In this document: piece by piece, positions 47,413-58,480 of the stretch
Layout of the letters: the number at the start of each line of letters is the position of its first letter
How positions within the stretch are numbered: the stretch's first letter is position 1
Source of the DNA: Humulus lupulus
Taxonomy: Eukaryota > Streptophyta > Magnoliopsida > Rosales > Cannabaceae
Assembly (NCBI RefSeq): GCF_963169125.1
Contig: NC_084794.1
Coordinates: 72,885,665-72,949,664, forward strand
Direction of reading: 5' to 3'
Length of the DNA: 64,000 nucleotides
Translations under genes and position numbers: made by a program
The notes under the pieces: model-generated
What the model saw: the letters and a program-made list of their open reading frames with translations, nothing else
Told to the model about the DNA's origin: nothing
The model's database searches: none

Positions 47413-49766
47413 GATAACTACGTGAAATCATTGGGTCCTCTCTGCAACCACTTTGGTCAAAACTATGGCAAACCTTTTGTCCATCTTTTACCTTCCCAAG
47501 TACGTACCTTAAAAATATTTAGCATACAATATACATTCCATAAACAATAACAATCAAGCAAACATGTTTAACCCCCTTACCTTGGTGTGGGTGTGAGTCT
47601 TGACAAGGAAAAGATCATGCTTCAATGATCAAAACTTAATCATAAAATAAGAACCTTATTGTAAGAACAACATTCCCAAACATCTAAGCCGCACGCCCAA
47701 ACCCTCTTGGCATGGTCCATGCAACATGTGCATCATACCCAAAATCATAAAAGCATGCTCATAATGCTCAACTCTTAAACATAGTGCAAACTCTAATGGA
47801 AAATCAAACTTAGAAATTGCACGGTACCTTTGGAGTATGTGTAGGCCGAACCTCTTAAAGTTTCACCACCTAGGAACCTCGAAACCATAACCTTTCTTGA
47901 TCTTTGTAATGACCCACTACTCTAGACTTTTGGACCATTAACGAAACTATACATACAAATCCTTAATAAAACTTACATTTGCGAAAATACCATAACTTTA
48001 TTGGAAACTTGTAGAAATAAGAGTTACTTTCATAAAATAAGTAGGATATGGGATCCCATTGTCTTAAAAACAAAACATAATTTAAAATAAAAAGGAGTTA
48101 CATAGAAAGTGCGGAAAAATACATGTAAACCCATAAAAAAGTAAAACAAGACTACATCCTCGAAAATCGAACTCTTGACTCCTTGACTCCATTCACCACC
48201 GATACACATTCTCCCAAGCATCCACGAATCCTTCCCGCCACTATAGCTATTTTCCTGCATGTATAAACAAAAAGGAATGAGCCTAATGCCCAGCAAGGAA
48301 AATCTAACACATAGTTCATAAACATAAATTTCATAAGAAACATAAGAAAACTTAACATTACATTTATATCATGCACATACTATAATGGTCATTATTACTT
48401 GGGGTCCCATAGACTAATCAAGTCATATGCCCATTAGATTAGTGGGGTCCTACTAGCTAAGTAGGTCATATGCCCATAATCTATTTGGGGCTTGTTAGTC
48501 AAATGGGTCATATGCCCAAGCCTATAAACATACATATTTCTTAACATATTTTATAACATATTTCATAGCATAAAACATAAGATAACATAAGCGTATAACA
48601 CATAGATTCTATCCTATTTTCCTTACCAAAGTTACCGGGATATGAGGACAAAGTTGGGATTTTTGGAACACTCCTAAAACCATATATAACAGGGTGAGTA
48701 GATTTGAAGAAAAAGAAATGAAAGGAATGGAAGGACTAAACCTTGAGAAAAATACTTACCAAAACCTTTTTGCTCAAGAACTTAGATTTCCTAACCAAAA
48801 TAAAGATTAAGGTTAGAGGCTGAGTAGAAGACTATGAGAACTTAAAAGAACAAGTATAGAAATGAACTAGAGTTTTGGGTTACCTTGAAGACTTGTAAGA
48901 CCAATCTACACCTCAAACCGAAATACTATAAAACCTTACTTCCCAAAGTGTTTGATAAGCTTATGATTCCCCAACCCAGGTGTTTACACTCTCACACTCA
49001 CTTAGCACTTGCAGCCTCTGAACTTAGAGCAAAAGATGAATAATGGCTGGGTACTAGGTCCTATTTATAGAGTTTAGGAATGAAAGGATCTTAATTTTAC
49101 TTGAATAAAAATAATAGCTTTTTAGGTGAAAATAATTTGAATTATTGTTCAGCAGAGGCTGAAGACTCGTTCAAAAAGATGCTGGACTTATCAAGAGGTT
49201 GAATGGCTGATTGGAAAACAATTTCAAAATGTTTCAAAATATACTGAAGGAGGCGATATATCGCCCCCTGTAGGCGATATATCGCCTGGGCCAGTATGCC
49301 CGAGGCTGTCGTGCATCGTCTCGTGTTTTCCGTATCTACGTGCTGCGATATATCGGCACACGCTGATTATTTAAACACGAAATTACACATTTTTAGCTAA
49401 ATTTGAATGGGGTAAACAGCCTTGAATAAGCCCTCAACGTATTCAAAGCTGTTGACTGGCCTTATAGCATTCAAACTTTACCCTTTATTAAATTTAATCC
49501 TCAAAATACTTAATCCTTAATCACCCATACATAACATGTGCTTAAAATCCTATTAGTTCTTATCTAAACCTTATAGTATAATAAATATTATCCTTAATAT
49601 CAGTCATATTAATCAAACCTTAGGTTAACATCAATATTCTTAAACTATAGGTTAAACTTAGAAAATATATAAGTACTACTATGAGTGTCCAAATAATTCC
49701 CGGTCTGAACCAAAAATCCACAATTACAAAGATAATACTATAAATTCTATAATACTACTATCTAAC

Positions 49767-49959
49767 TGTTGAAATGGTGAGGAAAAAACTGTTTCTCACT
49801 GTATATTTTATTTCTGATATATTGTACAACCTAGGACTAGAGGTATATATAGGAAATACATAAGTAATTACATTAAATACAAGAATAGGTACCGATTCCT
49901 ATTCCCAGGAATCCCAAAGATCAAAACCATTAAAAACTATTTTCTTCTAACTGTCAACA
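49767..49959 (-). mobile_element. Copia 3' LTR
   Basis: 193 bp, same ends as the 5' LTR, one base shorter, preceded on the minus strand by the purine tract TTGAGGGGGAG. Confidence 0.95.
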
Positions 49960-49966
49960 CTCCCCC

Positions 49967-51304
49967 TCAAGCTGGACTATAGATATTGATGAGTCCAAGC
50001 TTGTTTACAAGAAAATCAAATGTTTGTTCAGATAGTCCCTTTGTGAGAATATCAGCAAGCTGTTGATTAGTATGCACATATCTAATGCTGATAACTCCTC
50101 TGTCAATTTTTTCTTTGATGAAGTGACGGTCAACTTCCACGTGTTTGGTTCTGTCATGATGTATAGGGTTATGTGCAATGCTGATAGTAGATTGGTTATC
50201 ACAGTAAAGCTGAATAGGGGCTTCATATTTAATCTTCAATTCTTCTAGTAGACGTTTGATCCATATAGCTTCACACACTCCATGAGCCATGGCTCTATAC
50301 TCTGCTTCTGTACTGCTTCTTGCAACCACAGTTTGCTTTTTACTTCGCCATGTGGTTACATTTCCCCATACCATTGTGCAATATCCAGATGTAGACTTTC
50401 TATCATCAATTGAACCAGCCCAGTCTGCATCTGTGAACACTTCAACTTTTCTCTCAGTTGTCTTCCTGAAAAAAAGACCCTTTCCTGGAGTTTTCTTGAG
50501 ATATCTCAGAATTCTATACACTGCATTGAGATGTCCTTGACACGGATCATGCATGTATTGACTGACTAGACTCACTGCAAAAGCAATGTCGGGTCTAGTA
50601 TGTGAGAGGTAGATGAGTTTTCCTACCAGCTGTTGATACTTCCCCTTGTCAACTGGACTTCCTTCAAACATTTTCTTTTTGTCTCCGAGCTCAATTGGAG
50701 TTTTGCTGGGTCTGCTTCCGAGCATTCCTGTCTCCTTTAGAAGATCTAGAGTGTATTTTCTTTGTGACACGGAAATACCTTTCTTACTTCTAGCAAATTC
50801 CATACCCAGAAAATATTTGAGAGCACCGAGATCTTTGACTTCGAACTCCTTTGCCAACATTTCTTTGATTGAGTTTATCTCCTCAATGTGATTACCAGTG
50901 ATAATTATGTCATCAACATATACGATTAGTACCGCAATTTTTTCACTTCCCAAGTGTTTGACAAAGAGAGTGTGATCAGTCTGGCCTTGTATGTATCCAA
51001 GCCCTTTGACAACTTTCAGGAAACGATTGAACCATGCTCGGGGAGATTGTTTCAAGCCGTAGAGAGATTTGTTCAGTTTGCAAACTATGGTTGTCTTGAG
51101 AGATTCTTCAAATCCCGGAGGCTGACTCATATACACTTCTTCTTCAAGTTCCCCATTCAAGAACGCATTCTTTACATCAAGCTGATGTAATTCCCAATCC
51201 ATGTTAACCGCTAGTGAGAGAAGAACTCTGATAGTGTTGAGTTTAAACTGGAGCGAATGTTTCCGTGTAGTCAATTCCATAAGTTTGAGTAAACCCCTTG
51301 GCAA
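49967..51304 (-). pseudogene. Copia reverse transcriptase and RNase H
   Basis: A 445-residue frame, shifted relative to the integrase frame. RT motifs are [32 protein letters not shown] and [10 protein letters not shown]. RNase H follows with [18 protein letters not shown] and YCDNQSTIS, then [10 protein letters not shown] near the end. Within this frame no further damage is seen, and the real start is upstream across the frameshift at about 51250-51280. Confidence 0.93.
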
Positions 51305-53255
51305 CTAGCCGAGCTTTGTACCTCTCAATAGATCCATTTGCATTGAATTTGACGGTGAGCACCCATTTGCACCCTATTACCTTCTTGTCTGGTGGTAACT
51401 CTACTAATTTCCACGTTCCATTATGTTTAAGTGCTCTTATTTCTTCAAGCACTGCTGCTTTCCACTGAGGAGAATCAAGAGCTTCTTCGATATTCCTGGG
51501 AATCACAATATTTGATAGATTCGAGGTGAAAGCTTTAAATGGAGATGACAATTTTGAGTAAGAAATGAACTTTGAAATGGGGTGTTGGGTACATGATCTG
51601 GTTCCTTTCCTTAATGCAATAGGAATATCTAGATCTGACTGTTTGTTAGATTGGAGAATACCTGGATCTTTTGAGGGAAGCGGTTCCATCACCGGATTGG
51701 GCGTTTGACTGTGCTGAGGATTCATAACTTGTTTATTTCTCCTGGAATACACCCGAATCTCTTTCTGTACGTTTTGGTCTTGAGGATGTTCTTCTGGTTC
51801 AGTGTTTTTAGGAGAGGTTGGTTGATTTTCTTGTTCAGGAGGGAGAGTCTGGATATCTGGTTCAGAAGAAAGTGGAGTGGAAGAGGTAAATGGAAAAATA
51901 GTTGTTAAGGGTAATTCTAACCCCCACGACCATTGAGCTTCTTGCTGGTGATGGCTGGACTCCCCCTGAAGCGATGTGGGAGTGAAGTAAGGAGTATCCT
52001 CGAAAAATGTGACGTCACATGAGATGAATGTTTTTTTGGTGATGGGACAATAACACCGATAACCTTTTTGGGTAGGAGAGTAACCCAAAAACACAGTCTT
52101 AATGGCTCTAGGATCAAATTTACTCCGATGGTGGGAGTGAACATGCACAAAAGCAGTGCAACCAAATACTTTAACAGGTAGAGTATTTGTAGAGATGTGA
52201 GGATGTAGAGATTGAAGAACAGAATATGGTGTTTTGAACTGAAGGGGTCGACTAGGGAGGCGATTAATGAGATAAGCAGCAGTAAGGATAGCATCGCCCC
52301 AAAGATGTTTAGGGACATGCATAGTGAACATAAGAGCACGAGCTACTTCTAAGAGATGGCGATTTTTGCGTTCAGCAACTCCATTCTGTTGCGGAGTATC
52401 AACACACGAGCTTTGATGGACAATCCCATTTTTGAGAAGATAGGGACCAAGAGTGGTATTGAAATATTCAGTACCATTGTCGGTACGGAGTATTCTTATA
52501 GGTGTTTGGTACTGTGTTTGGATCATTTGATGAAAGTTCTGAAAAATTTGGCATGTTTCAGACTTACTTTTAAGAAGATAGACCCAAGTGAGACGTGTGT
52601 GATCATCAATGAAAGAGATAAACCATCGCTTACCATGAGAAGTATTGACCTTGGAAGGTCCCCATATGTCACTATGAATTAGAGAGAATGGGTTTGAAGG
52701 TGTATATATTTTGTGAGGGAACGAAATTCGTGTGTGCTTGGAAAATTGACAAATATCACAATGAAAATCAGTAATATTCTTATTTACAAAAAACGATGGG
52801 AATAAGTGTTTTAAATATAAAAAACTTGGATGCCCAAGTCGACAATGCCATAACATAATTGTTTTTGAAACAGAGTTTGAAACAAACGATGAACTTGAAC
52901 AAGAATTAGAAATAGAACTTGAACCCAAACGTAGTAGAGAAGAGAGCTCGTTAACTGGATGTTGTCCTTCAAAGAAATAAAGTCCGTTATGAACCCTAGC
53001 ACTGCCAATCATCCTCCCCGATGATAGATCCTGAAATTGACAAGAATTTGACATGAATTTGGCGAAGCAATGATTATCACTGGTTAATTTTTGGACAGAG
53101 ATTAAATTGCATTTCAAAGAAGGAACATAAAGTACTGATTTAAGAATGAGGTCAACAGATAATTTAATAGTGCCTATTCCAACAATAGGAGAATGGGTGC
53201 CGTTTGCAATTGTGACACTAGATTTAGTGGAACATGGAGAATAAGTATCAAACAA
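51243..53255 (-). pseudogene. Copia protease tail, integrase and start of RT
   Basis: Same frame as gag after the TAA. Motifs are SVLYVPSLKCNLISVQKL (protease region), LWHCRLGHPS (pre-integrase, about 52850) and an integrase core with IHSDIWGPSK, ILRTDNGTEYFN and QQNGVAERKNRHLLE. The D, D and E residues are all present. It ends in RT at DYTETFAPV, where a small deletion puts a stop at about 51243. Read-through of one stop and one frameshift would be needed to make full pol. Confidence 0.93.
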
Positions 53256-53261
53256 ATGTGC

Positions 53262-54464
53262 TTAACCTGTCATGTGATCAGTGGCGCCCGAATCGATGAT
53301 CCATGGTGTGTTGGAGGTGGAAGAAAAATTACCAGAGTGTGCAACAGATGCACTATGAGTCTCAGGACCGGAACTGGGTTTTATGGATGATTGACTCAAA
53401 AGAGTGTATAGGTGGGCAAGTTGTTCCTTACTGAATGAAGGGGTACCAGCACTATTCTGATCATTGGTACTCTCAGTTTGAGTTTGATAGGCCTTTCTTT
53501 CATTTTGGCGGCGAGGGGTCCAATTGGGTGGTTTACCATGAATAACCCAACAAGTAGATCGAGTATGACCGTGACGTTGGCAGTGATCACACCAAGGTCG
53601 ATCACCCTTAAGATTAGGTCGAGGGTCAGGAGTGGATCTGCCATGTGGTGGAGGGCCAGATTTTGATACGAGAGCTGAGCTTTCAATGGGCTGCTGGTCA
53701 GGAGTAGTGAGCATGACACGACGACGTGCTTCTTCACGTCTAACCTCAGAGAAGGCTTCTTCAGTGTCAGGAAATGGGGCACGACCTACCAGACGACCTC
53801 TAACTTCATCAAGATTACTGTTTAACCCCGTAAGAAAGTCAAAGACCCGTTCTTTCTCTAACTGCTGCCGCTGGATTGTAGTGCAGTTAGCACATAGTGG
53901 TGTGGTATCCAGATACAAATCGAGCTCCTGCCACAAGTCTTGTAAGTCGGAAAAATATTGGGTAACAGTTTGATTACCTTGCTTGATTTCTTTAAGCTTG
54001 GTACGGATTTCGAAAATCTGAGAGGCGTTACCAAGGTCAGAATACATTTTCCGGGCAGCGTCCCACACCTCCTTAGCAGTCTTAAAGAATAGATATCTGC
54101 GGCTGATTTTTGAGTCCATTGAATTAATTAACCATGCAAGTACAATAGAATTTTCAGCTTGCCATACCTTGTATGTAGGATCATTGAAAAGAGGTGCAGG
54201 GAGATCACCAGTAATGTATCCTAATTTACCACGACCACAAATAACAAGTTTGACAGATTGGGCCCATTGTAAATAATTTTTGCCATCAAGTTTATGGGCT
54301 GTAATATTAAGTGAACCACTATCAAGGTTATAAAGAGAGCCCATAGACCCAATGGGCTGACTTGGCTGAGTGTGGGCTGAGTTGGGGTTAGGGTTACCTT
54401 CATTGGGCTGGGTTGAGTGAGGCCCAATATTTTGAGAAGTAACCTCCTCACTGATCGACATCAC
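53262..54464 (-). CDS. Copia gag and start of protease
   Basis: A 400-residue frame from ATG 54464. It has a gag domain (about residues 55-240, with LDGKNYLQWAQSVKL and YFSDLQDLWQELD) and a zinc knuckle CDHCQRHGHTRSTC (about residue 290). The protease motif WIIDSGATDHMT comes directly before a TAA at 53262-53264. The same frame continues beyond the stop, so the TAA separates protease and integrase of one original polyprotein. Gag itself looks intact and could form particles if expressed. Lineage within copia is not assigned. Confidence 0.92.
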   Translation of the reverse strand: MMSISEEVTSQNIGPHSTQPNEGNPNPNSAHTQPSQPIGSMGSLYNLDSGSLNITAHKLDGKNYLQWAQSVKLVICGRGKLGYITGDLPAPLFNDPTYKVWQAENSIVLAWLINSMDSKISRRYLFFKTAKEVWDAARKMYSDLGNASQIFEIRTKLKEIKQGNQTVTQYFSDLQDLWQELDLYLDTTPLCANCTTIQRQQLEKERVFDFLTGLNSNLDEVRGRLVGRAPFPDTEEAFSEVRREEARRRVMLTTPDQQPIESSALVSKSGPPPHGRSTPDPRPNLKGDRPWCDHCQRHGHTRSTCWVIHGKPPNWTPRRQNERKAYQTQTESTNDQNSAGTPSFSKEQLAHLYTLLSQSSIKPSSGPETHSASVAHSGNFSSTSNTPWIIDSGATDHMTG

Positions 54465-54789
54465 AGAGAGACTATAGGAAGGCTACGGGGCTGAGAGCTT
54501 CTGTGCCGAGAGTGGAGCCGAGAGTGGAGCCGAGAGCTGCTGAGGGCTACGGGGGTCCGACTGTAGCGCCGCCGGACTGGACTGCCGCCGGAATGGATTG
54601 GGCGAGACGCTGGAGATGACGCCGGAGAGGAGCGACTGGAGGTTGAGCACCGGAGCAGGTGCCAAATGACTTCGCCGGAGGCCTGGACTGTCGCCGGACT
54701 GGTTTGCGACTGGAAGGAGGGACGACCGCCAGAAAAAATGGAGGAAAGCTGAGAGGGGGACAGAATCGAACCTTACAGCTCTGATACCA

Positions 54790-54983
54790 TGTTGAAATGG
54801 TGAGGAAAAAACTGTTTCTCACTGTATATTTTATTTTCTGATATATTGTACAACCTAGGACTAGAGGTATATATAGGAAATACATAAGTAATTACATTAA
54901 ATACAAGAATAGGTACCGATTCCTATTCCCAGGAATCCCAAAGATCAAAACCATTAAAAACTATTTTCTTCTAACTGTCAACA
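54790..54983 (-). mobile_element. Copia 5' LTR
   Basis: 194 bp, TGTTGACAG to TTTCAACA on the minus strand, next to the initiator tRNA-Met PBS. Confidence 0.95.
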
Positions 54984-55946
54984 CTAACTAGCTAAGTAAA
55001 GTTCTTGGACTCTACAATCTTTGAAATCTAAACCCTAGATATGAACCAAACTTCTCCAATGATCATCAAGTATAAAGAGAAGAAGAAGCTTAAGAACTAA
55101 ACCATAGAACCAAGAATCTCACCTTAACCTTGTGTCAAACCCAAGCCCTAGATGTGAGCTTCACCTCTCGGCCTTCTCTCTCTCTTTCTTTCTCTTCTCC
55201 TCACGCCCACTTCTCCTTCTTTCTCTATTTGTGTTGTGCGAAAATGAGAGCTAGGCTCTCTCTTTGTATAGGTTCTAAAACTTCCAACAACAAATCACCC
55301 ATAAATGCTAAATTGATTTAATTGTTCAATCACCATAAACCTTGATTTGATTTCCATAAATAATTCACTCAAATTACTCTAATGTGCCTCATGCACCTAG
55401 TCTTTTTCTCAACCATAGACCTACTTGTTCATCAAACCCTTAATGTCAAAATTCATTGAGATGATCACCATTTGATCATCTTATTCATTCCTCAAATCAA
55501 CTACATCAATTAGTCATTAATAACCCTAATTTTCAAAATTACTAGTCATAAATCCACCATTGATTCTCTACTCAATCTAAGAATGTAGACTCACATTTGG
55601 ACCTTATTCTTGATTGATAAATAATCACCTTTGATGTTTGAAAATCTCTTCAAATCAATCAACAATTATAGAGCCTTTAGTCACCTCTTTTTTTTTTGGA
55701 AAACTAGCTCCCAAATACTAGCTAATAAGTCATCAAACTTTCCATAATTTCTTTACCTTGATTTCAATTAATGTCCATGATCCAACCAAGATAACAAAAT
55801 CCCATTTCTTTGTCACACAAGCACGCCCAATGTGTCACACATATATAAATGACAACTAACATATTTTACTAATAAAATAAAAATTATCAAATTAATAAAT
55901 AAACAATCAAATAAACAATTATTAAATTGTGTGATTGGATATTACA

Positions 55947-58338
55947 ATTTATTATGTGATTTTGAGTTGATAAGTGTTTTTTCAAGGGTATTGTTCATGT
56001 TAACAAAAAAATGGTGAATGTATAAAATTTTGTAATTTTTGTATTGTACATGCTCGTGGATTCATGCATTTTTTTGTGAAGAAAATACATGAAAAAAAAA
56101 TAGTTATTTGAGATTTAGTGTTCTTCACATGAATATACTGTATGAGTTTTACAAATTCAAAATATATTTTAAAAAGTTTATTTTATTTTTATAGACGATA
56201 AACAAAAAAACCCTAACCCTTAATTCTTTCTATAATTTTATTATGAGATTATAAGCAAAAAAAAAAAAAGAAAGCTTAATTCAAAAATATTGAACTTTGG
56301 TTTAAATCAATTTTAATAAATGATATTTATTTTAATATTTTAATTTATTTATCTAATTTAAAGTTTGTTTATATTTAATTCAGTTTTATTTATATTTTTA
56401 AATTTTAATTAATTCTATTTTAGTGTTTTACTTATTTTAAAAAAATTGATTATGTTTCATATTTTTTTAAAGGCTTACATTGATTATTTGTTTAATAAAT
56501 AATTTAAGTGCAATGGTTTGCATAATTTTGGTATTATCACTGTAAATATCACAATGCATAAAATACAAGTACTAAATATAAGAGGATATATTGATCATAA
56601 CAGGAGTCTCTTGAAAATTACAATTTTTTTTTCAATTCCTTTATGTTTTTATTAAAAAAAAAAACTCCATACTCAAATAAATAACTCATAAAAAAGTTTA
56701 CAAACCATTCAAAAATAGAAAAAACACAAATCTAAACTATACAATGATGTGAATACTTTTGTCAAAATAAAAAGTATTGTAAGGAACCTATGGGTAGTTT
56801 CAATATAATTCCCAAAAGTAACTTGCTAAGAAAACAAATCTATAAGAAAAAAAAAGTACTTGGTGTAATTGGAAAAAAGAAAAACTGACCATAAAAAAGA
56901 GAATGAGATCCTCAACTGCAATATGATAAATCATATGTTGCCAAAAAATTAGTTGGCTAGTTACCCTCACAAATATATGTAATACTATTTTTTTTTTGCA
57001 AAAATAAAGACAATTTAGCCAAGTAGACACTAAGAACCATGGTTCCATATAGGAAGCACTAACCACAGAAACTTCCAATGATGAGCAAAATCTTCCTTCT
57101 TAATAATAATAAGTTCAATTTAAAAATCAAGGCTACTCCCTAATTTAGTGGCAAAACATCCTAAAGAATGTTATTATTGACCTTGAAAATCTCCATTCAC
57201 TAATAAAAGAAAACAAATAAATTAAAATGATGTGCAATAACTTGTCCGACCAACAAAGCAAAGACATACTCCTTAGAATAAGAAGAACTATTCATTACCT
57301 TCGTATCAAAATGAACAACATTTTGCACCAAATATAAAACATTAACAATTAAAATACAAATTATTTTATTAAGTATAAATTTTGTGTGTATCAATACTTA
57401 AAATTGCTAATTAAATATATATGTAGAACGTGTTCAATGGACACATTATTCTACTCAAACTTTTACCCCATGAAATTTTTTGTTAGATTAAGTAGAGACC
57501 GAAATTAGAAAATACCATTAAATAAAAAAAAATGTATGTATGTATTATTTCTTACATGTTTCAATTTCAGCTGTTATATTAACTTGATATAACTATATTT
57601 TTTTTATAGTATAAATATTTGTGTATAAATGCATGTTCATTGTATCTATTCATATTGTTATTAATTTCATACCATTTGAATTATATAATAAAACATAATT
57701 AATCTAACGTGCGCTTTTTTATTTATTTTTATTTCTTATAAGATATTTATTACCTTATAAGAAAAAAAGATAAGACGAATTCGGCAAGTAATACAAGTAA
57801 GTCAAATTTATAAAGTAATACAATAAATTTGTATAACATCATTAACTTTTGGATTTTTGTAACTTTATGTAGCATAAACAAACAAATAAATAATTAATAT
57901 TACTTTGACTAACAAATTTACATTTTTTTTCCTTTCAAGTAATTTTTATTTTTTTATTTGAACGAATGGATGAACAATGTAATAATATAAATTTTGAAGG
58001 GTTAAAATAATATAATCTTAAATCAATAATGTCATTCTTTTTCATTTTTTATTTTATGGTATCAAAGGTATAAATCCTAAATTTTATACATAATATTACT
58101 ATAAAATTTAATTATTCATATTTGTGATAAAGGCTAAAATGATATATTTCTTAATCTTAAATATAAATATAATAATTACATTCACATAAAAAAAAAATAT
58201 AGACAATATTTATCTATCAAAACATGAAATGCTCAATTGAATCAGGACTAAATTGTAACTAGTTAAATTTTAGGGGGCGTTTTACAAAATTTCGAACATT
58301 AGGGAGCAATTAGTAATAATAACATAGTCTAGGAGTGG
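55947..58338. other. AT-rich intergenic DNA upstream of the host gene
   Basis: Long poly-A/T tracts and low-complexity sequence. An open frame at 56800-57078 (minus) has a vague LINE-like flavour but no motif that can be trusted. No gene or clean element end was found. Confidence 0.6.
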
Positions 58339-58346
58339 TATAAATA
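58339..58346 (+). promoter_or_regulatory. TATA box of the F-box/WD40 gene
   Basis: TATAAATA, 135 bp before the ATG at 58481, in an otherwise unremarkable stretch. Transcription would start at about 58370, giving a 5' leader of about 110 bp. Confidence 0.7.
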
Positions 58347-58480
58347 GGCCGTGGCGAACCATTCATGAACATGAACAGAGCTAAGCAAAACAGAGCAAAA
58401 GTGTCTGTACCATCACAAGTCTGTCATTTCAATTCCATTTTCTTGTTCTAATTTGAATTGAGTTGAGTTGAGTTGATTCG

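Larger units (their letters stand above)
49767..54983 (-). mobile_element. Nearly intact young copia element, TSD CTAAC
   Basis: 5217 bp between CTAAC (49762-49766) and CTAAC (54984-54988). LTRs are 49767-49959 (193 bp) and 54790-54983 (194 bp), identical except for one T in a run. On the minus strand the PBS TGGTATCAGAGC lies next to the 5' LTR (54777-54789) and the purine tract TTGAGGGGGAG next to the 3' LTR. The coding region has only one in-frame stop and one frameshift. Near-identity of the LTRs points to a very recent insertion. Confidence 0.97.
47905..55016 (-). mobile_element. Solo gypsy LTR (family G), minus strand, TSD ATCTT, split by copia
   Basis: On the minus strand it starts TGTAGAGTCC at 55016 and ends GGGTCATTACA at 47905. 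Flanks ATCTT (47900-47904) and ATCTT (55017-55021) match. Without the copia element (49767-54988 including one TSD copy) it is about 1.9 kb. It matches the 45409-47412 LTR over its length, including TTTACTTAGCTAG near the start and the palindrome cluster at 49252-49355. Confidence 0.93.
45262..55946 (-). mobile_element. Host LTR fragment (minus) split by two solo LTRs
   Basis: Three pieces, 45262-45408, 47413-47904 and 55017-55946, rejoin when the two solo LTRs are removed. On the minus strand the start TGTAATATCC at 55946 and the CT-rich leader-like stretch (55160-55260) look like a gypsy LTR. Its other end is not found before the fragment at 45261. No coding region is supported; an open frame at 55130-55321 lies in the CT-rich stretch. 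Confidence 0.45.

Noticed and set aside
56800..57078. Possible LINE reverse-transcriptase fragment on the minus strand
   Set aside because: Only vague similarity, many stops, and no conserved motif that can be named.
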